NCBI GenBank assembly: GCA_036676195.1
Contig: JAKFDK010000025.1
Span: 1-46,622, forward strand
Reading direction: 5' to 3'
DNA length: 46,622 bases
Source: JAKFDK01 sp036676195
GTDB lineage: Bacteria > Bacillota > Sulfobacillia > Symbiobacteriales > ZC4RG38
The position numbers were made by a program, and so were the translations under genes. Shown here piece after piece: positions 23,756 through 33,170 of this stretch. Every line of letters starts with the position of its first letter. Within the stretch, counting starts at the first letter, position 1. The notes under the pieces were generated by a model. It was not told the origin of the DNA. It worked only from the letters and a program-made list of their open reading frames with translations, and did not search any database.

Positions 23756-24343
23756 GTGGGAGCAACCAGGCTACGACTGCTCGCGCTGCTTGCCGCCTTA
23801 CTCGTCGTGGTCGCCGGCCACGCCGCCGGGGCGGACCCTGCTGCTCAGGATTCGGCTCCGTCGTGGACATGGGCTGAAGTCCGCACCGAATGGGCGACAA
23901 TCCGTGCCGCCGCTCCGGTCCTGCCTGGCCTGACCAGCACGCCCGGAGGCGATAGCCGGCTGTACGTGACCGAGACCAGCAGCGAACGGCCGTGGACCTG
24001 GTGCCTGAGCGGCCCGCCCTGCCAACTCATACTGGTTGCCCTACCGCCGGCCAACTGGCAGCAGAACCTCTGGCATGAAGCCGGTCACGTACTACACTAT
24101 CTGTATCCACAGGACTGGGCCACCTACCGGCAGCAACGCGGCATACCAATCTGGTGGCAGGGCCCGCCGTGGGAGACCTGGGCCGAGGATTTCCGCCGCT
24201 GTTACGGTCCGGCCGACCAGGCTGATCACTCTTACTGGTGGGTGATCGGCGAACCGGCGGCTCCTTTTTGCAATTGGATGCGGGACCAGTTGCAGCCGGG
24301 CCGGGCTACTGGCTTACCACAACCTGAGCACCTTCCCGGTTAA
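23756..24343 (+). CDS. Secreted HEAGH putative metallopeptidase (copy 2)
   Basis: 195 aa from the GTG at 23756, which lies 7 nt after AAGGAGG. With this start the protein is collinear with copy 1: signal peptide, HEAGH at 107-111, WAEDFRRCYGPAD from 142, and the same four Cys positions. The longer ATG start at 23639 would bury the signal peptide. A TGTTACAAT extended -10 lies at 23699-23706, so it has its own promoter after the copy 1 terminator. Its 3' end overlaps the convergent thrB by 38 nt. Substrate and role are unknown. Confidence 0.75.
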   Translation: MGATRLRLLALLAALLVVVAGHAAGADPAAQDSAPSWTWAEVRTEWATIRAAAPVLPGLTSTPGGDSRLYVTETSSERPWTWCLSGPPCQLILVALPPANWQQNLWHEAGHVLHYLYPQDWATYRQQRGIPIWWQGPPWETWAEDFRRCYGPADQADHSYWWVIGEPAAPFCNWMRDQLQPGRATGLPQPEHLPG

Positions 24344-25235
24344 GTCCGATGGTGCGCACGCGGCAGTCTGAGCCGCTCCACTGGAAGGCCGACTCCATGG
24401 CGAATTCCACTGCCTCGGGGTTGCGGTCGGTCAGGGCAATTACCGAGGGACCCGCCCCGGAGAGGGCCACACCGCGGGCGCCGGCGTCAAGGGCGGCCTG
24501 AATCACTGCCCGCAGGCCGGGCACCATATGTTCGCGATATGGCTGGTGCCAGCGGTCCTTGGTGGCGGCGGAAAGCAGGTCCAGCTTTCCCGTCATCAAC
24601 GCCGCCACCAGCAAGGTGGCCCGGGAGAGGTTGAAGACAGCATCTGCCATCTTGATTTCTTCGGGCAACACGCCGCGGGCCGCCTTGGTCTTCTTGCCGC
24701 TGGTGAGCGGGACTTCCGGCATAGCCACCACTGCCACCAGACCCGGCGGCGGGTCAAACCGGACGTAGAGTGTCCTGCCCTCCTCCATGCAGGCGGTGGT
24801 GAAGCCGCCCATCAGGGCCGGTGTGACATTATCCGGGTGACCCTCCATCTGCACGGCCATTTCCAGGATCGCTTCCTGGTCCAGCCCGGTACGGCCGGTT
24901 ACCCGCTCGTATAGCGCATTGCCCCCCACCAGGCCGCCTACGATGGACGCCGCCGACGAGCCCAGGCCGCGGGCGACGGGAATGTTGACCTGCTCCCGGA
25001 TCTGAAAGCCATACGGCCGCCAGCTCAGGCGTTCGAAGACCTTCTGGGCTCCCTGCCACACCAGGTTATTCTCCGGCCGCTCCAGAGCTTCCCCATGGCC
25101 TTCGACTTCGATCACATCATCCAGAATCCCGGTCTCGTCCATTTCAATGGTATTATGCATCGCCAAAGCCACGCCCAGGGTGTCAAACCCAGGACCCAGA
25201 TTGGCTGAGGTGGCAGGGACGACGACCTTTACCAT
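24306..25235 (-). CDS. thrB: Homoserine kinase
   Basis: 309 aa GHMP kinase. VVPATSANLGPGFDTLG opens the protein, the ATP loop is PVARGLGSSAAS (86-97), and LSGAGPSVIAL is the third conserved motif. It phosphorylates homoserine to O-phosphohomoserine, the ThrC substrate. The ATG is preceded by GGAGG-type sequence, 31 nt after the thrC stop, in the order thrS-orf50-thrC-thrB. The 3' end overlaps a convergent secreted-protein gene. Confidence 0.96.
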   Translation of the reverse strand: MVKVVVPATSANLGPGFDTLGVALAMHNTIEMDETGILDDVIEVEGHGEALERPENNLVWQGAQKVFERLSWRPYGFQIREQVNIPVARGLGSSAASIVGGLVGGNALYERVTGRTGLDQEAILEMAVQMEGHPDNVTPALMGGFTTACMEEGRTLYVRFDPPPGLVAVVAMPEVPLTSGKKTKAARGVLPEEIKMADAVFNLSRATLLVAALMTGKLDLLSAATKDRWHQPYREHMVPGLRAVIQAALDAGARGVALSGAGPSVIALTDRNPEAVEFAMESAFQWSGSDCRVRTIGLNREGAQVVVSQ

Positions 25236-25266
25236 AACGAGTGGCCTCCTACTGATAGACGGACGG

Positions 25267-26310
25267 TTACGCCAGCACGATGTCCTGCAGGGCCCCGTAT
25301 TCGGCCGGGATTTTGGTCGGCTGAACCGAAACCTGCATGGCCGTACCGGGGTCCTTCAGGCCGTGCCCGGTGAGCACAGCCACGACCTTCTGTCCGCGCA
25401 ACTGCGTCAGGCCACCCGCCGCCGCCAGTTTGATCAGGCCGGCCACCGAGGCGCAGGAGGCCGGCTCGGCAAAGACCCCCTCCACGGCCGCCATATGCCG
25501 GTAGGCAGCCAGAATCTCCTCGTCGGTTACCGCCCAGAAGTTGCCGCCCGATTCGGCGATGGCGTTCTCGGCCAGCGTCCACGAGGCCGGGTTGCCGATC
25601 TTGATCGCGGTGGCGACCGTTTCCGGGTGTTCCACCACCCGCTTGTGCACCAGCGGGGCTGCGCCGGCGGCCTGAAAGCCCAGGCAGACCGGACGGCCCT
25701 GGTTGATCTCTTTGAACCCCATCCAATAGGCGCTGACGTTGCCGGCGTTACCCACCGGGATCGCCAGGGCGGCAGGTGCCCCGCCCAGGGCCGCGCAGAC
25801 CTCAAAGGCCGCCGTCTTCTGCCCCTGCAGGCGGAACGGGTTGACGGAGTTGACCAGGCCGATGTCCGGATGCTCGTCGGACAGCCGCCGTACCAGGGCC
25901 AGGCCGTCGTCGAAGTTGCCGGCGATCTGCAGGGTCTTGGCGCCGTAAACCAGGGCCTGGGCCAGCTTGCCCAGGGCCACTGCACCGTCCGGAATCACCA
26001 CGAAACAGGGAATACCGGCCCGGGCCGCATAGGCAGCGGCGCTGGCGCTGGTGTTGCCGGTACTGGCGCACACAACCGCTTTGCATCCGGCTTCCAGTGC
26101 TTTGGACACGGCCATGGTCATGCCCCGGTCCTTGAACGAGCCAGTCGGGTTAAGCCCCTCGTACTTCAAATATAGGTCGATGCCCAGTTCCTTGCCGAGG
26201 CGGGGCGCCGGAATCAGCGGTGTATTGCCCTCATTCAGGGTAATCACCGGGGTACGATCGGTGACAGGCAGGTACTGCCGGTAAGCGTTGATCAAGCCAG
26301 ACCAGGCCAT
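25267..26310 (-). CDS. thrC: Threonine synthase
   Basis: 347 aa, the short threonine synthase class. The PLP lysine is Lys60 in NPTGSFKDRG, and the phosphate-binding glycine loop is VGNAGN. It converts O-phosphohomoserine to threonine. The ATG at 26310 lies 8 nt after AAGGAGG; the 63-residue upstream extension of the frame is not protein-like. With thrB and thrS it forms a threonine supply-and-use group on one strand, possibly all read from the T-box promoter, although 112 nt separate it from orf50. Confidence 0.96.
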   Translation of the reverse strand: MAWSGLINAYRQYLPVTDRTPVITLNEGNTPLIPAPRLGKELGIDLYLKYEGLNPTGSFKDRGMTMAVSKALEAGCKAVVCASTGNTSASAAAYAARAGIPCFVVIPDGAVALGKLAQALVYGAKTLQIAGNFDDGLALVRRLSDEHPDIGLVNSVNPFRLQGQKTAAFEVCAALGGAPAALAIPVGNAGNVSAYWMGFKEINQGRPVCLGFQAAGAAPLVHKRVVEHPETVATAIKIGNPASWTLAENAIAESGGNFWAVTDEEILAAYRHMAAVEGVFAEPASCASVAGLIKLAAAGGLTQLRGQKVVAVLTGHGLKDPGTAMQVSVQPTKIPAEYGALQDIVLA

Positions 26311-26422
26311 AACCAGGGCCTCCTTGGGCGGCCAGAGCGCCGCCTTGTAATGGTTGTACAGAATGATTGATGCGTCCTGTAGCGAATGGACCGGCGCGCC
26401 GGCGCCCCACTGTGCCGCCCGG

Positions 26423-26575
26423 CTAAACCGGGTGGCGCTCCACCACCGGCCACTCGTCCGGAGCGGGCTCGTCTGACGCCGGCCCTTCCGGTTCACCCCA
26501 CTGCGACACTTCAGCTTCTGCTTCCAATTCCACCTGACCGCGGCACCCAGGTGCCATCCGCCCTGCCGGCGTCAT
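26423..26575 (-). CDS. Hypothetical 50-aa acidic protein
   Basis: An ORF with a strong ribosome binding site (GGGGAGGTG, 8 nt before the ATG), 42 nt after the thrS stop and on the same strand. The product opens MTPAGRMAPGCRGQVELEAE and is rich in Glu, Pro and Ala, with no membrane segment and one Cys. It would be disordered. No family is recognised. The neighbouring gap down to thrC shows nothing else beyond a small CCCGG/CCGGG repeat at its stop codon. Confidence 0.45.
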   Translation of the reverse strand: MTPAGRMAPGCRGQVELEAEAEVSQWGEPEGPASDEPAPDEWPVVERHPV

Positions 26576-26617
26576 CCGTTGCCCACCTCCCCTTTTTGGC
26601 CGGTACCCCTGGTGGGA

Positions 26618-28564
26618 TCAGGCCAGAGTAGTAGCCTTACGCGCCGCCTCGTCAATGGCACGCCCATCGATTTCCTGCAGGCACAGGGCCTTGAAATCGG
26701 CCAGCGGCATGGCGCCCTGGTCGAGCATACCGCGGCGGCGGACTGAAACGGCGCCAGCCTCCGCCTCCTTATCGCCCACCACCAGGATAAACGGCACCTT
26801 CTGCATTTCGGCCTCACGGATCTTGTAGCCAATCTTTTCGTTGCGGGTATCCAGTTCCACCCGAACTCCGCCGTACTGCAGGGATTTGACCACCTGATCG
26901 GCATATTCATGGTGACGGTCGGCAATGGGCAGCACCCGCACCTGCACCGGGCTGAGCCAGGCCGGGAACACGCCGGCAAAGTGCTCGATCAGAATGCCGA
27001 TAAACCGCTCAATGGAGCCCATGATCGCCCGGTGGATCATCACCGGCCGCTTGTGACCGCCATCGGCATCGACAAAGTTCAGGTCAAACTTCTGGGGAAA
27101 CTGGAAGTCCAGCTGGATGGTGGCGCATTGCCATTTGCGGCCAAGGGCATCGGTCACGTCGAAGTCCAGCTTGGGCCCATAGAAGGCGCCGTCCTTGGGG
27201 TTTAGCTTGTACCGGCGGCCGTTCTTCTCCAGGGCGGCGGCCAGGGCCGCTTCCGCCCGGTCCCAGGTTTCGATCTCACCCATGAACTCGTCGGGGCGGG
27301 TAGAGAGCTTGACCTCGTACTCCATCCCCAGGGCGGTATACATTTCGGCGATAATCCCCAGGACCTCGGTAATCTGGTCTTCAATCTGGTCCTCGCGCAC
27401 AAACAGGTGGGCATCGTCCTGGTGCAGACCCCGGACCCGCATCAGCCCGTGCAAGGTACCACTGGCTTCGTAGCGGGACAGCGGACCGTACTCGGAGATT
27501 TTCAGGGGCAGGTCCCGGTACGAGCGGACCTCCTGCTTGAAGACCAGGCAATGGCCCGGGCAGTTCATGGGCTTGTTGGCAAACCACTGGTCTTCGGACT
27601 GGATCTGAAACATGTTCTGCCGGTAATGGAACCAGTGGCCCGAGGTCTCGTACAGCTTGGAGTGGTAGATCCAGGGAGTGCGGACCTCCTGATAGCCACG
27701 CCGCCCCTGAATTTCCCGCGACCAGTTCTCCAGAATCCGGTATACGGTATAGCCCTTGGGCAGCCAGAAGGCAAAGCCAGGGGCCTCTTCCTTGAAGCTG
27801 AACAGATCCAGGTCCGCACCTAGCCGGCGGTGGTCGCGCTTTTTCGCTTCTTCCAGCCGCTTCAGATACAGGTCCAGATCGGCCTGCTTCTCAAAGCTGG
27901 TGCCGTACAGGCGCTGCAGTTGCTTGTTTTCCTGGTTGCCTTCCCAGTAGGCCCCGGCCACGCTCATCAGCTTGACTGCCTTGATCCGGCCGGTGGAAGG
28001 AACATGCGGGCCGTAGCACAGGTCGACGAATTCACCCTGGGTATAAAGGCTGATCGGCTCACCCACCGGAATCTTTTCGACCAGCAGCACCTTCCAATCC
28101 TCGCCGCGGGCCCGGAAGAACTCCTTGGCTGCCTCTCGCTCCAGTTCAGAGCGCACAATGGGCAGATCCTCCTGGACGATCTTGCGCATTTCCGCCTCGA
28201 TCTTGGGGAAATCGTCGGGCGTAATGCGGTATTCCAGGTCAAAGTCGTAGTAAAAACCCTCTTCCAGGGCCGGGCCGACGGTCAGCCTCGCCTCCGGCCA
28301 AAGGCGTTTGACCGCCTGGGCCATCAGGTGGGTGCCGGAGTGCCGGAAGACTTCCCGCCCGTCCTCGTCCTGAAAGGTCAGCAACGCCAGGCTGCAGTCA
28401 CTCAGCAGGGGCGTGGAGAGGTCCCTGACCTCGCCTTCCACCCGGGCGGCTACGGCAGCCCGGGCCAGACGCTGGCCGATGCTCTCTGCCACCTGCAGCG
28501 CAGTAACCCCCTGGGCGTATTCCCGCACGGAACCGTCAGGCAGAGTGACTTTGATTGCCGCCAT
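26618..28564 (-). CDS. thrS: Threonyl-tRNA synthetase
   Basis: 648 aa, typical length. An N-terminal TGS domain (IKVTLPDGSVREYAQG) is followed by the editing domain with HSGTHLMAQAV. The class II catalytic core (motif 2 region FRYEASGTLHGLMRVRGL-like, QDDAH) and a C-terminal anticodon-binding domain (PVQVRVLPI) complete it. The ATG at 28564 follows AAGGAGG; an upstream ATG at 28618 lies inside the terminator hairpin. It charges tRNA-Thr. A T-box with an ACC specifier controls it. Confidence 0.97.
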   Translation of the reverse strand: MAAIKVTLPDGSVREYAQGVTALQVAESIGQRLARAAVAARVEGEVRDLSTPLLSDCSLALLTFQDEDGREVFRHSGTHLMAQAVKRLWPEARLTVGPALEEGFYYDFDLEYRITPDDFPKIEAEMRKIVQEDLPIVRSELEREAAKEFFRARGEDWKVLLVEKIPVGEPISLYTQGEFVDLCYGPHVPSTGRIKAVKLMSVAGAYWEGNQENKQLQRLYGTSFEKQADLDLYLKRLEEAKKRDHRRLGADLDLFSFKEEAPGFAFWLPKGYTVYRILENWSREIQGRRGYQEVRTPWIYHSKLYETSGHWFHYRQNMFQIQSEDQWFANKPMNCPGHCLVFKQEVRSYRDLPLKISEYGPLSRYEASGTLHGLMRVRGLHQDDAHLFVREDQIEDQITEVLGIIAEMYTALGMEYEVKLSTRPDEFMGEIETWDRAEAALAAALEKNGRRYKLNPKDGAFYGPKLDFDVTDALGRKWQCATIQLDFQFPQKFDLNFVDADGGHKRPVMIHRAIMGSIERFIGILIEHFAGVFPAWLSPVQVRVLPIADRHHEYADQVVKSLQYGGVRVELDTRNEKIGYKIREAEMQKVPFILVVGDKEAEAGAVSVRRRGMLDQGAMPLADFKALCLQEIDGRAIDEAARKATTLA

Positions 28565-28584
28565 GGGAAATCCTCCTTTGGAAA

Positions 28585-28830
28585 TCAAAAAACCCCGTCC
28601 CGAAAGGGACGGGGGCACATGGCTCCCGTGGTTCCACCCTCATGCTGTGCACATGCACAGCACTCTGCGCGCGTTAGCGGGCGCTCCCGGCCGGTCTTAC
28701 TAGGCAATTCTGCCGTTCGCCGGCGGCTCCGGGGTGGTTTGCCTTACTCCTGTCCAGGCGGGCTTACAGCCGGTGGCCCACCCTCTCTTCGGACGGTGTG
28801 ACGGGCTTTGTCCCCATCTTCGCGTCTATT
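28585..28830 (-). promoter_or_regulatory. T-box leader (Thr, ACC specifier) of thrS
   Basis: Minus strand: antiterminator core GAGGGTGGAACCACGGG (28641-28625), then a terminator CCCCGTCCC/GGGACGGGG with a run of six U (28589-28613). Aligned on CCGGAGC (28732-28726) with the other T-boxes, the specifier is ACC (28738-28736), a Thr codon. Confidence 0.92.
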
Positions 28831-28835
28831 TCTCG

Positions 28836-28864
28836 ATTATAAACAGAGGCGTGCCACCTGTCAA
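28836..28864 (-). promoter_or_regulatory. Consensus sigma-A promoter of thrS
   Basis: Minus-strand TTGACA (28864-28859), 17-nt spacer, TATAAT (28841-28836): a perfect consensus, which implies strong transcription held back by the T-box. From 28865 to 29111 I see no gene. Confidence 0.9.
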
Positions 28865-29111
28865 CCTGGCTGGCCAACAAGGTTTCAGCACCGCCGGGCC
28901 GCCGACGAGACCGTACAAACCTATGCCTGGAGCGCCGGGACCTCCATGGCCGCCCCCACCGGTCGGTCCGGCCACGACCGGAACTCAGGCCACGGCGGGG
29001 TGGGCCAAGGAGCGGCTCCCCGTGGTGTCGAACATTCTCTGCAGCGGCCGGTTCCTGGTCGGCGTATCCACCGGCTGTTCTTGCCCAGGTGTCGGAGGTG
29101 ATGACCTGACC

Positions 29112-31070
29112 ATGCACCCCCGTTCCTATCCGGTCCTGACGCTCCTGCTGCTGCTGCTCCCGGCCGCCTGCACCGGCGGCCCGGCGCCGCCGCCCCGAAC
29201 CGGATCGGTGCAATCCGGCCCCGCGTCTACCCCGGCTGCGCAGGCGCCGGTTTCACCCGGTGAACCGGCGCCGCGGCCGGCACCCGAAGCGGCGGGTGTC
29301 CCGGCACCTCCGCTGCCCCCGCCGGGCCCGCCGCCGGGATATGCCTTTCCGGCCGGGCCGGCGCCGCTGAACCTGAAAGGGGAATGGATACCGGCCAACA
29401 GATCCCCCGCCGGCGGTCCGGGCCGCCTGAACCAGCCACTTTTTGTGGGCCTGGACCTGGATCAGGCCAGCGCCCCCTATCTGCCCGGTGCGCCGGTGGC
29501 GGTCACGGCTTTGGTCCAGGCCGGGACTGACCTGGTCCTGGAGCCGCTGGTCCTGCGCCTGCAGGTCCGCCTGCAGAACCGGACGATCTGGCAGGGGAAT
29601 TTGCCACCCCTGTCCGGGAAACTGACGCCTCAGCAACCCCTGCAGCTCACAGTGACATGGGACCAGAAGGATGCCGGCGGGCAGCCGGCCCCCGGCGGCC
29701 AGCTTTACCAGTTGGTGCTGGTGGCGGACGGCCCGGTCCGGTATACGGCCGGAGCCGGTGAGTCGCCGGCCGTTCTCCCTCCGGCGACGCTGGAAGCCGG
29801 CGTTCCTTTGACCCTGGCCCTGGCCGGGGCGATGACCGGCACCAGTTACGGCCCTTTTATCGGCACCGGGGGCAAGGGCGACGCACTGGTGGCCGTCACC
29901 CAGGTATACATGACGCCGGAAGCCACCGTGGTCCGGGGCGCGGTGCAGGACCGGGGCCGCGGCACGCCGGTGCCGTTCGCCAACCTACACCTGGTGGCCA
30001 AACTGCCCGACGGGGAATGGCAGTTGGGCCGGCACGAGCAGCAGTTCCGGGAGGCGGCTGTCCCCGGGTCGGAGTACCGCACGGCCGCCGGCTTTGTTGC
30101 CACCTATGCCCCGGTGCCGGCCAGAGCGACCGCCCTCCGCCTGGTGCAACTGGACACGGCGGGCGACGCCGTGGTCTGGCAGGTGACCATTCCTCTGCCT
30201 GTTGGCACTGAGGCAGCCCCGGCCCCCGCCGGCCATGCCTGGGTACGCAAGCGGGTACGGGTTGCACCCGCCGACAGCCATGGCCCTGCCCTGACGGCTG
30301 AACTCAGTCTGACGGGCACCGGTCCGCAGCGATTGCCGCCGAACCGGCCCCTGAGCTACCGGGTTCAGCTGACGAATGCGGGGGCGGAGCGCCTGGTGCT
30401 GAATGCCGCCGTTTTGCGGGTGGAAGTCCGCCCAGCCGCCGCCGGCTCACCCCTGCCTATCTGGACCACCGACCTGCCCCCTCTCGCCCTGGAACTGGGA
30501 CCGGGGGAAGCCGTGATCGGAGACTTCACCTGGGAACTGCAGGATGCACTGGGACGCCCGGTACCGGCCGGCCGCAGTTATCGGCTGCAGTTAAGCCCGG
30601 GCACGCTGGTGGTTACCGGCAGCCGCGGCACCATGTCTGTCCCCCTGCCGGCGCATGCACGCTCTCAGGCCGCCTTTGCCCTGGCCTTTGCGCCGGGGGC
30701 GGCGGCGGTGGCCGAACTGGCGGGGCCCTTTACCGCCCCGAATGGTGACCGCCGGGCTGTGGTCACCTCTGTGCACTTGACCGAGTCCGGCGCCCGCCTG
30801 GCCGGCACGCTGTACGCCCGTCAACCCATCGCCGCCGATGCTGCCGGGGGCCTGCAACTAACCGCCCTGACTCCGGAAGGGCAGGTGCCGGTTTATCTCC
30901 TGCAGGAACGAACCGGCGGCCCGGGTGACCCTGAATCCGGCCATGCTTACAGCCTGACCTGGCAGGCCGACTTTGACCCGGTACCGGCCAGTGCCCGAAC
31001 CCTGGTCCTGCAGGATGCGAGCAACAACCAACCGGCCCTGCAATGGCAGGTGCTGATCCCCCTGGACTAG
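29112..31070 (+). CDS. Secreted lipoprotein-like protein with BsuPI-type domains
   Basis: 652 aa. The N-terminus (MHPRSYPVLTLLLLLLPAAC) is a signal peptide with a possible, imperfect lipobox at PAAC. A Pro/Ala-rich linker follows to about residue 80. Then come at least two beta-sandwich units resembling the BsuPI intracellular proteinase inhibitor family. Both have the pattern Val-rich strand, LNAAVLRVEV or EPLVLRLQV, IW, LPPL and PxGxxYxL. The role is likely extracellular; a protease-inhibitor activity is only inference. The ATG at 29112 has GGAGGTGA 10 nt upstream; the frame is open further upstream but not protein-like. Confidence 0.7.
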   Translation: MHPRSYPVLTLLLLLLPAACTGGPAPPPRTGSVQSGPASTPAAQAPVSPGEPAPRPAPEAAGVPAPPLPPPGPPPGYAFPAGPAPLNLKGEWIPANRSPAGGPGRLNQPLFVGLDLDQASAPYLPGAPVAVTALVQAGTDLVLEPLVLRLQVRLQNRTIWQGNLPPLSGKLTPQQPLQLTVTWDQKDAGGQPAPGGQLYQLVLVADGPVRYTAGAGESPAVLPPATLEAGVPLTLALAGAMTGTSYGPFIGTGGKGDALVAVTQVYMTPEATVVRGAVQDRGRGTPVPFANLHLVAKLPDGEWQLGRHEQQFREAAVPGSEYRTAAGFVATYAPVPARATALRLVQLDTAGDAVVWQVTIPLPVGTEAAPAPAGHAWVRKRVRVAPADSHGPALTAELSLTGTGPQRLPPNRPLSYRVQLTNAGAERLVLNAAVLRVEVRPAAAGSPLPIWTTDLPPLALELGPGEAVIGDFTWELQDALGRPVPAGRSYRLQLSPGTLVVTGSRGTMSVPLPAHARSQAAFALAFAPGAAAVAELAGPFTAPNGDRRAVVTSVHLTESGARLAGTLYARQPIAADAAGGLQLTALTPEGQVPVYLLQERTGGPGDPESGHAYSLTWQADFDPVPASARTLVLQDASNNQPALQWQVLIPLD

Positions 31071-31103
31071 CTGGGCCGGCGATTGCAACACGCGCATCAC
31101 AGA

Positions 31104-31152
31104 ACAGAGCCCCGGTGTACGCCTTGCAGGCGGTACCCGGGGCTCTGTTTAC
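31104..31152. terminator. Bidirectional terminator hairpin
   Basis: ACAGAGCCCCGG/CCGGGGCTCTGT perfect 12-bp arms, followed by TTTA on the plus strand. It lies between the convergent BsuPI-type gene and hppA. Confidence 0.85.
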
Positions 31153-31166
31153 TGTTGACCTGAGGC

Positions 31167-33170
31167 TTAGAGGTTGGTGAACAGGGCGGAGAACACCAGG
31201 GCCACAATGCTCATGAGCTTGAGCAGGATGTTGATGGACGGGCCGGAGGTGTCCTTGAAGGGGTCGCCCACGGTGTCGCCCACCACCGCCGCCTTGTGCG
31301 GATCGGAGCGCTTGCCGCCCAGGTTACCGGCCTCAATGTACTTCTTGGCGTTGTCCCAGGCACCGCCGGCGTTGGCCATTTTGATGGCCAGCAGCACGCC
31401 GCTGACCAGCGAACCGGCCAGCAGGCCGCCCAGCATGATCTTGCTGAACAGGCCGACGGCCACCGGGACCACAACGGCCAGCAGACCGGGGAGCACCATT
31501 TCCTTCAGGGCCGCACTGGTGGAAATATCCACGCAGCGGGCGTAGTCAGGCCGTTCCGTGCCTTCCATGATGCCCGGCTTTTCCCGGAACTGGCGCCGGA
31601 CTTCTTCAATCATGGAGAAGGCGGCCCGGCCAACGGCCTGCATGGTCATGGCGCTGAACAGGTACGGGAGCATACCACCCACGAACAGACCCACCACCAG
31701 CTTCGGATCGGTCAGGCTGACGGCAGGCAGGTTGACGGCGGTGGCAAAGGCGGCGAACAGGGCCAGGGCGGTCAGGGCGGCCGAACCGATGGCAAAGCCC
31801 TTGCCGATGGCGGCGGTCGTGTTGCCAACGCTGTCCAGGGTATCGGTAATGCCGCGGATCTCCTTGGGCATGTGGGCCATTTCGGCTATGCCGCCGGCGT
31901 TGTCGGAGATGGGGCCGTAGGCGTCTACCGAAACGGTCATGCCGGTGGTAGCCAGCATGCCGACACCGGCCAGGGCGATGGCGTAAATGCCTTCAGCGCC
32001 GCCGCCGACCAACTGGTAGGCGATCAGGATCGCCGCACCGATAACGATGATCGGCCAGGCCGTGGACTTCATACCCACCGCCAGACCGGCGATGATGTTG
32101 GTGGCCGGACCCGTCTGGGAGGCTTCAGCAATCTGCTTGACCGAGGCGTATTCGGCTGATGTATAAATCTCAGATAAAATACCAATCGTAATACCGGCGA
32201 CCAAACCGGCCAGCACGGGCCAGAACCAGGTCAGGGTGCCGTCGGCCCAGAGGGAGATGCCCAGGGTGGCCAGCAGCGTCAGTCCACCGGCGGCAAAGGT
32301 GCCCATCCGCAGGGCCTTGGCCGGGTTGCCACCCTCGCCGGTGCGTACAAAGAAGGTGCCCAGAATAGAAGATACGATGCCACCGGCGGCGATGATCATC
32401 GGAAGTATGGCCAGGTCGGTACGCTTCATGGCGATGGCCAGGGCCATGGCTGCCACCACCGAGCCCACGTAGGATTCATAGAGGTCGGCGCCCATACCAG
32501 CCACGTCGCCCACGTTGTCACCCACGTTGTCGGCAATTACCGCCGGGTTCCGGGGGTCGTCCTCCGGGATGCCGGCTTCGACCTTGCCTACCAGGTCTGC
32601 ACCCACGTCGGCGGCTTTGGTGTAAATACCGCCGCCCACCCGGCCGAACAGCGCCACCGAACTGGCGCCAAGCGAAAAACCCGACACAATGCTGATGTCA
32701 CCCTTGAACAGGGCATACATGGCACCAAGGCCCACCATGCCCAGGCCCACTACGCTCATGCCCATCACGGCGCCGCCCGAGAACGCCACATCCAGTGCGG
32801 CATTCAGGCCGGTGCGGGCGGCAGCGGCGGTGCGGACGTTGGCCTTGGTGGCCACGCGCATGCCGAAATAGCCGGCCAGCACCGAAGTCAGGGCACCCAC
32901 CACATACGCGATGGCCGTTTCCGGTTTCATCACTTCCGACGGGGTCATAAATCCTACGACCGCAATAATGACTGCCATGACCGCTACGAAGACGCTAAGG
33001 GTGCGGTACTCGCGCCCGAGGAAAGCCATGGCTCCCTCACGGATCGCTTTGGCGATCTCCTGCATCCGCGCGTCGCCTGCATCCTGCCGGGTTACCTTAT
33101 TCGCCAGGGTGTAGGCCATCAGGAGGGCTAAGATACCTGCAACCGGGGCTAACCACCAAAATTGCTCCAT
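31167..33170 (-). CDS. hppA: Membrane-bound ion-pumping pyrophosphatase, K+-dependent type
   Basis: 667 aa, about 16 membrane segments. Catalytic PPi/Mg motifs are visible: DVGADLVGKVEAGIPEDDP, ADNVGDNVGDVAG and, near the end, DTVGDPFKDTSGPS. GNTTAAIGKG has Ala where K+-independent enzymes have Lys, so this should be the K+-dependent class. Whether it pumps H+ or Na+ cannot be decided by eye. It couples pyrophosphate hydrolysis to ion export at the membrane. GGGAGG lies 11 nt upstream of the ATG. The gene stands alone, with an AT-rich leader of about 75 nt. Confidence 0.95.
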   Translation of the reverse strand: MEQFWWLAPVAGILALLMAYTLANKVTRQDAGDARMQEIAKAIREGAMAFLGREYRTLSVFVAVMAVIIAVVGFMTPSEVMKPETAIAYVVGALTSVLAGYFGMRVATKANVRTAAAARTGLNAALDVAFSGGAVMGMSVVGLGMVGLGAMYALFKGDISIVSGFSLGASSVALFGRVGGGIYTKAADVGADLVGKVEAGIPEDDPRNPAVIADNVGDNVGDVAGMGADLYESYVGSVVAAMALAIAMKRTDLAILPMIIAAGGIVSSILGTFFVRTGEGGNPAKALRMGTFAAGGLTLLATLGISLWADGTLTWFWPVLAGLVAGITIGILSEIYTSAEYASVKQIAEASQTGPATNIIAGLAVGMKSTAWPIIVIGAAILIAYQLVGGGAEGIYAIALAGVGMLATTGMTVSVDAYGPISDNAGGIAEMAHMPKEIRGITDTLDSVGNTTAAIGKGFAIGSAALTALALFAAFATAVNLPAVSLTDPKLVVGLFVGGMLPYLFSAMTMQAVGRAAFSMIEEVRRQFREKPGIMEGTERPDYARCVDISTSAALKEMVLPGLLAVVVPVAVGLFSKIMLGGLLAGSLVSGVLLAIKMANAGGAWDNAKKYIEAGNLGGKRSDPHKAAVVGDTVGDPFKDTSGPSINILLKLMSIVALVFSALFTNL

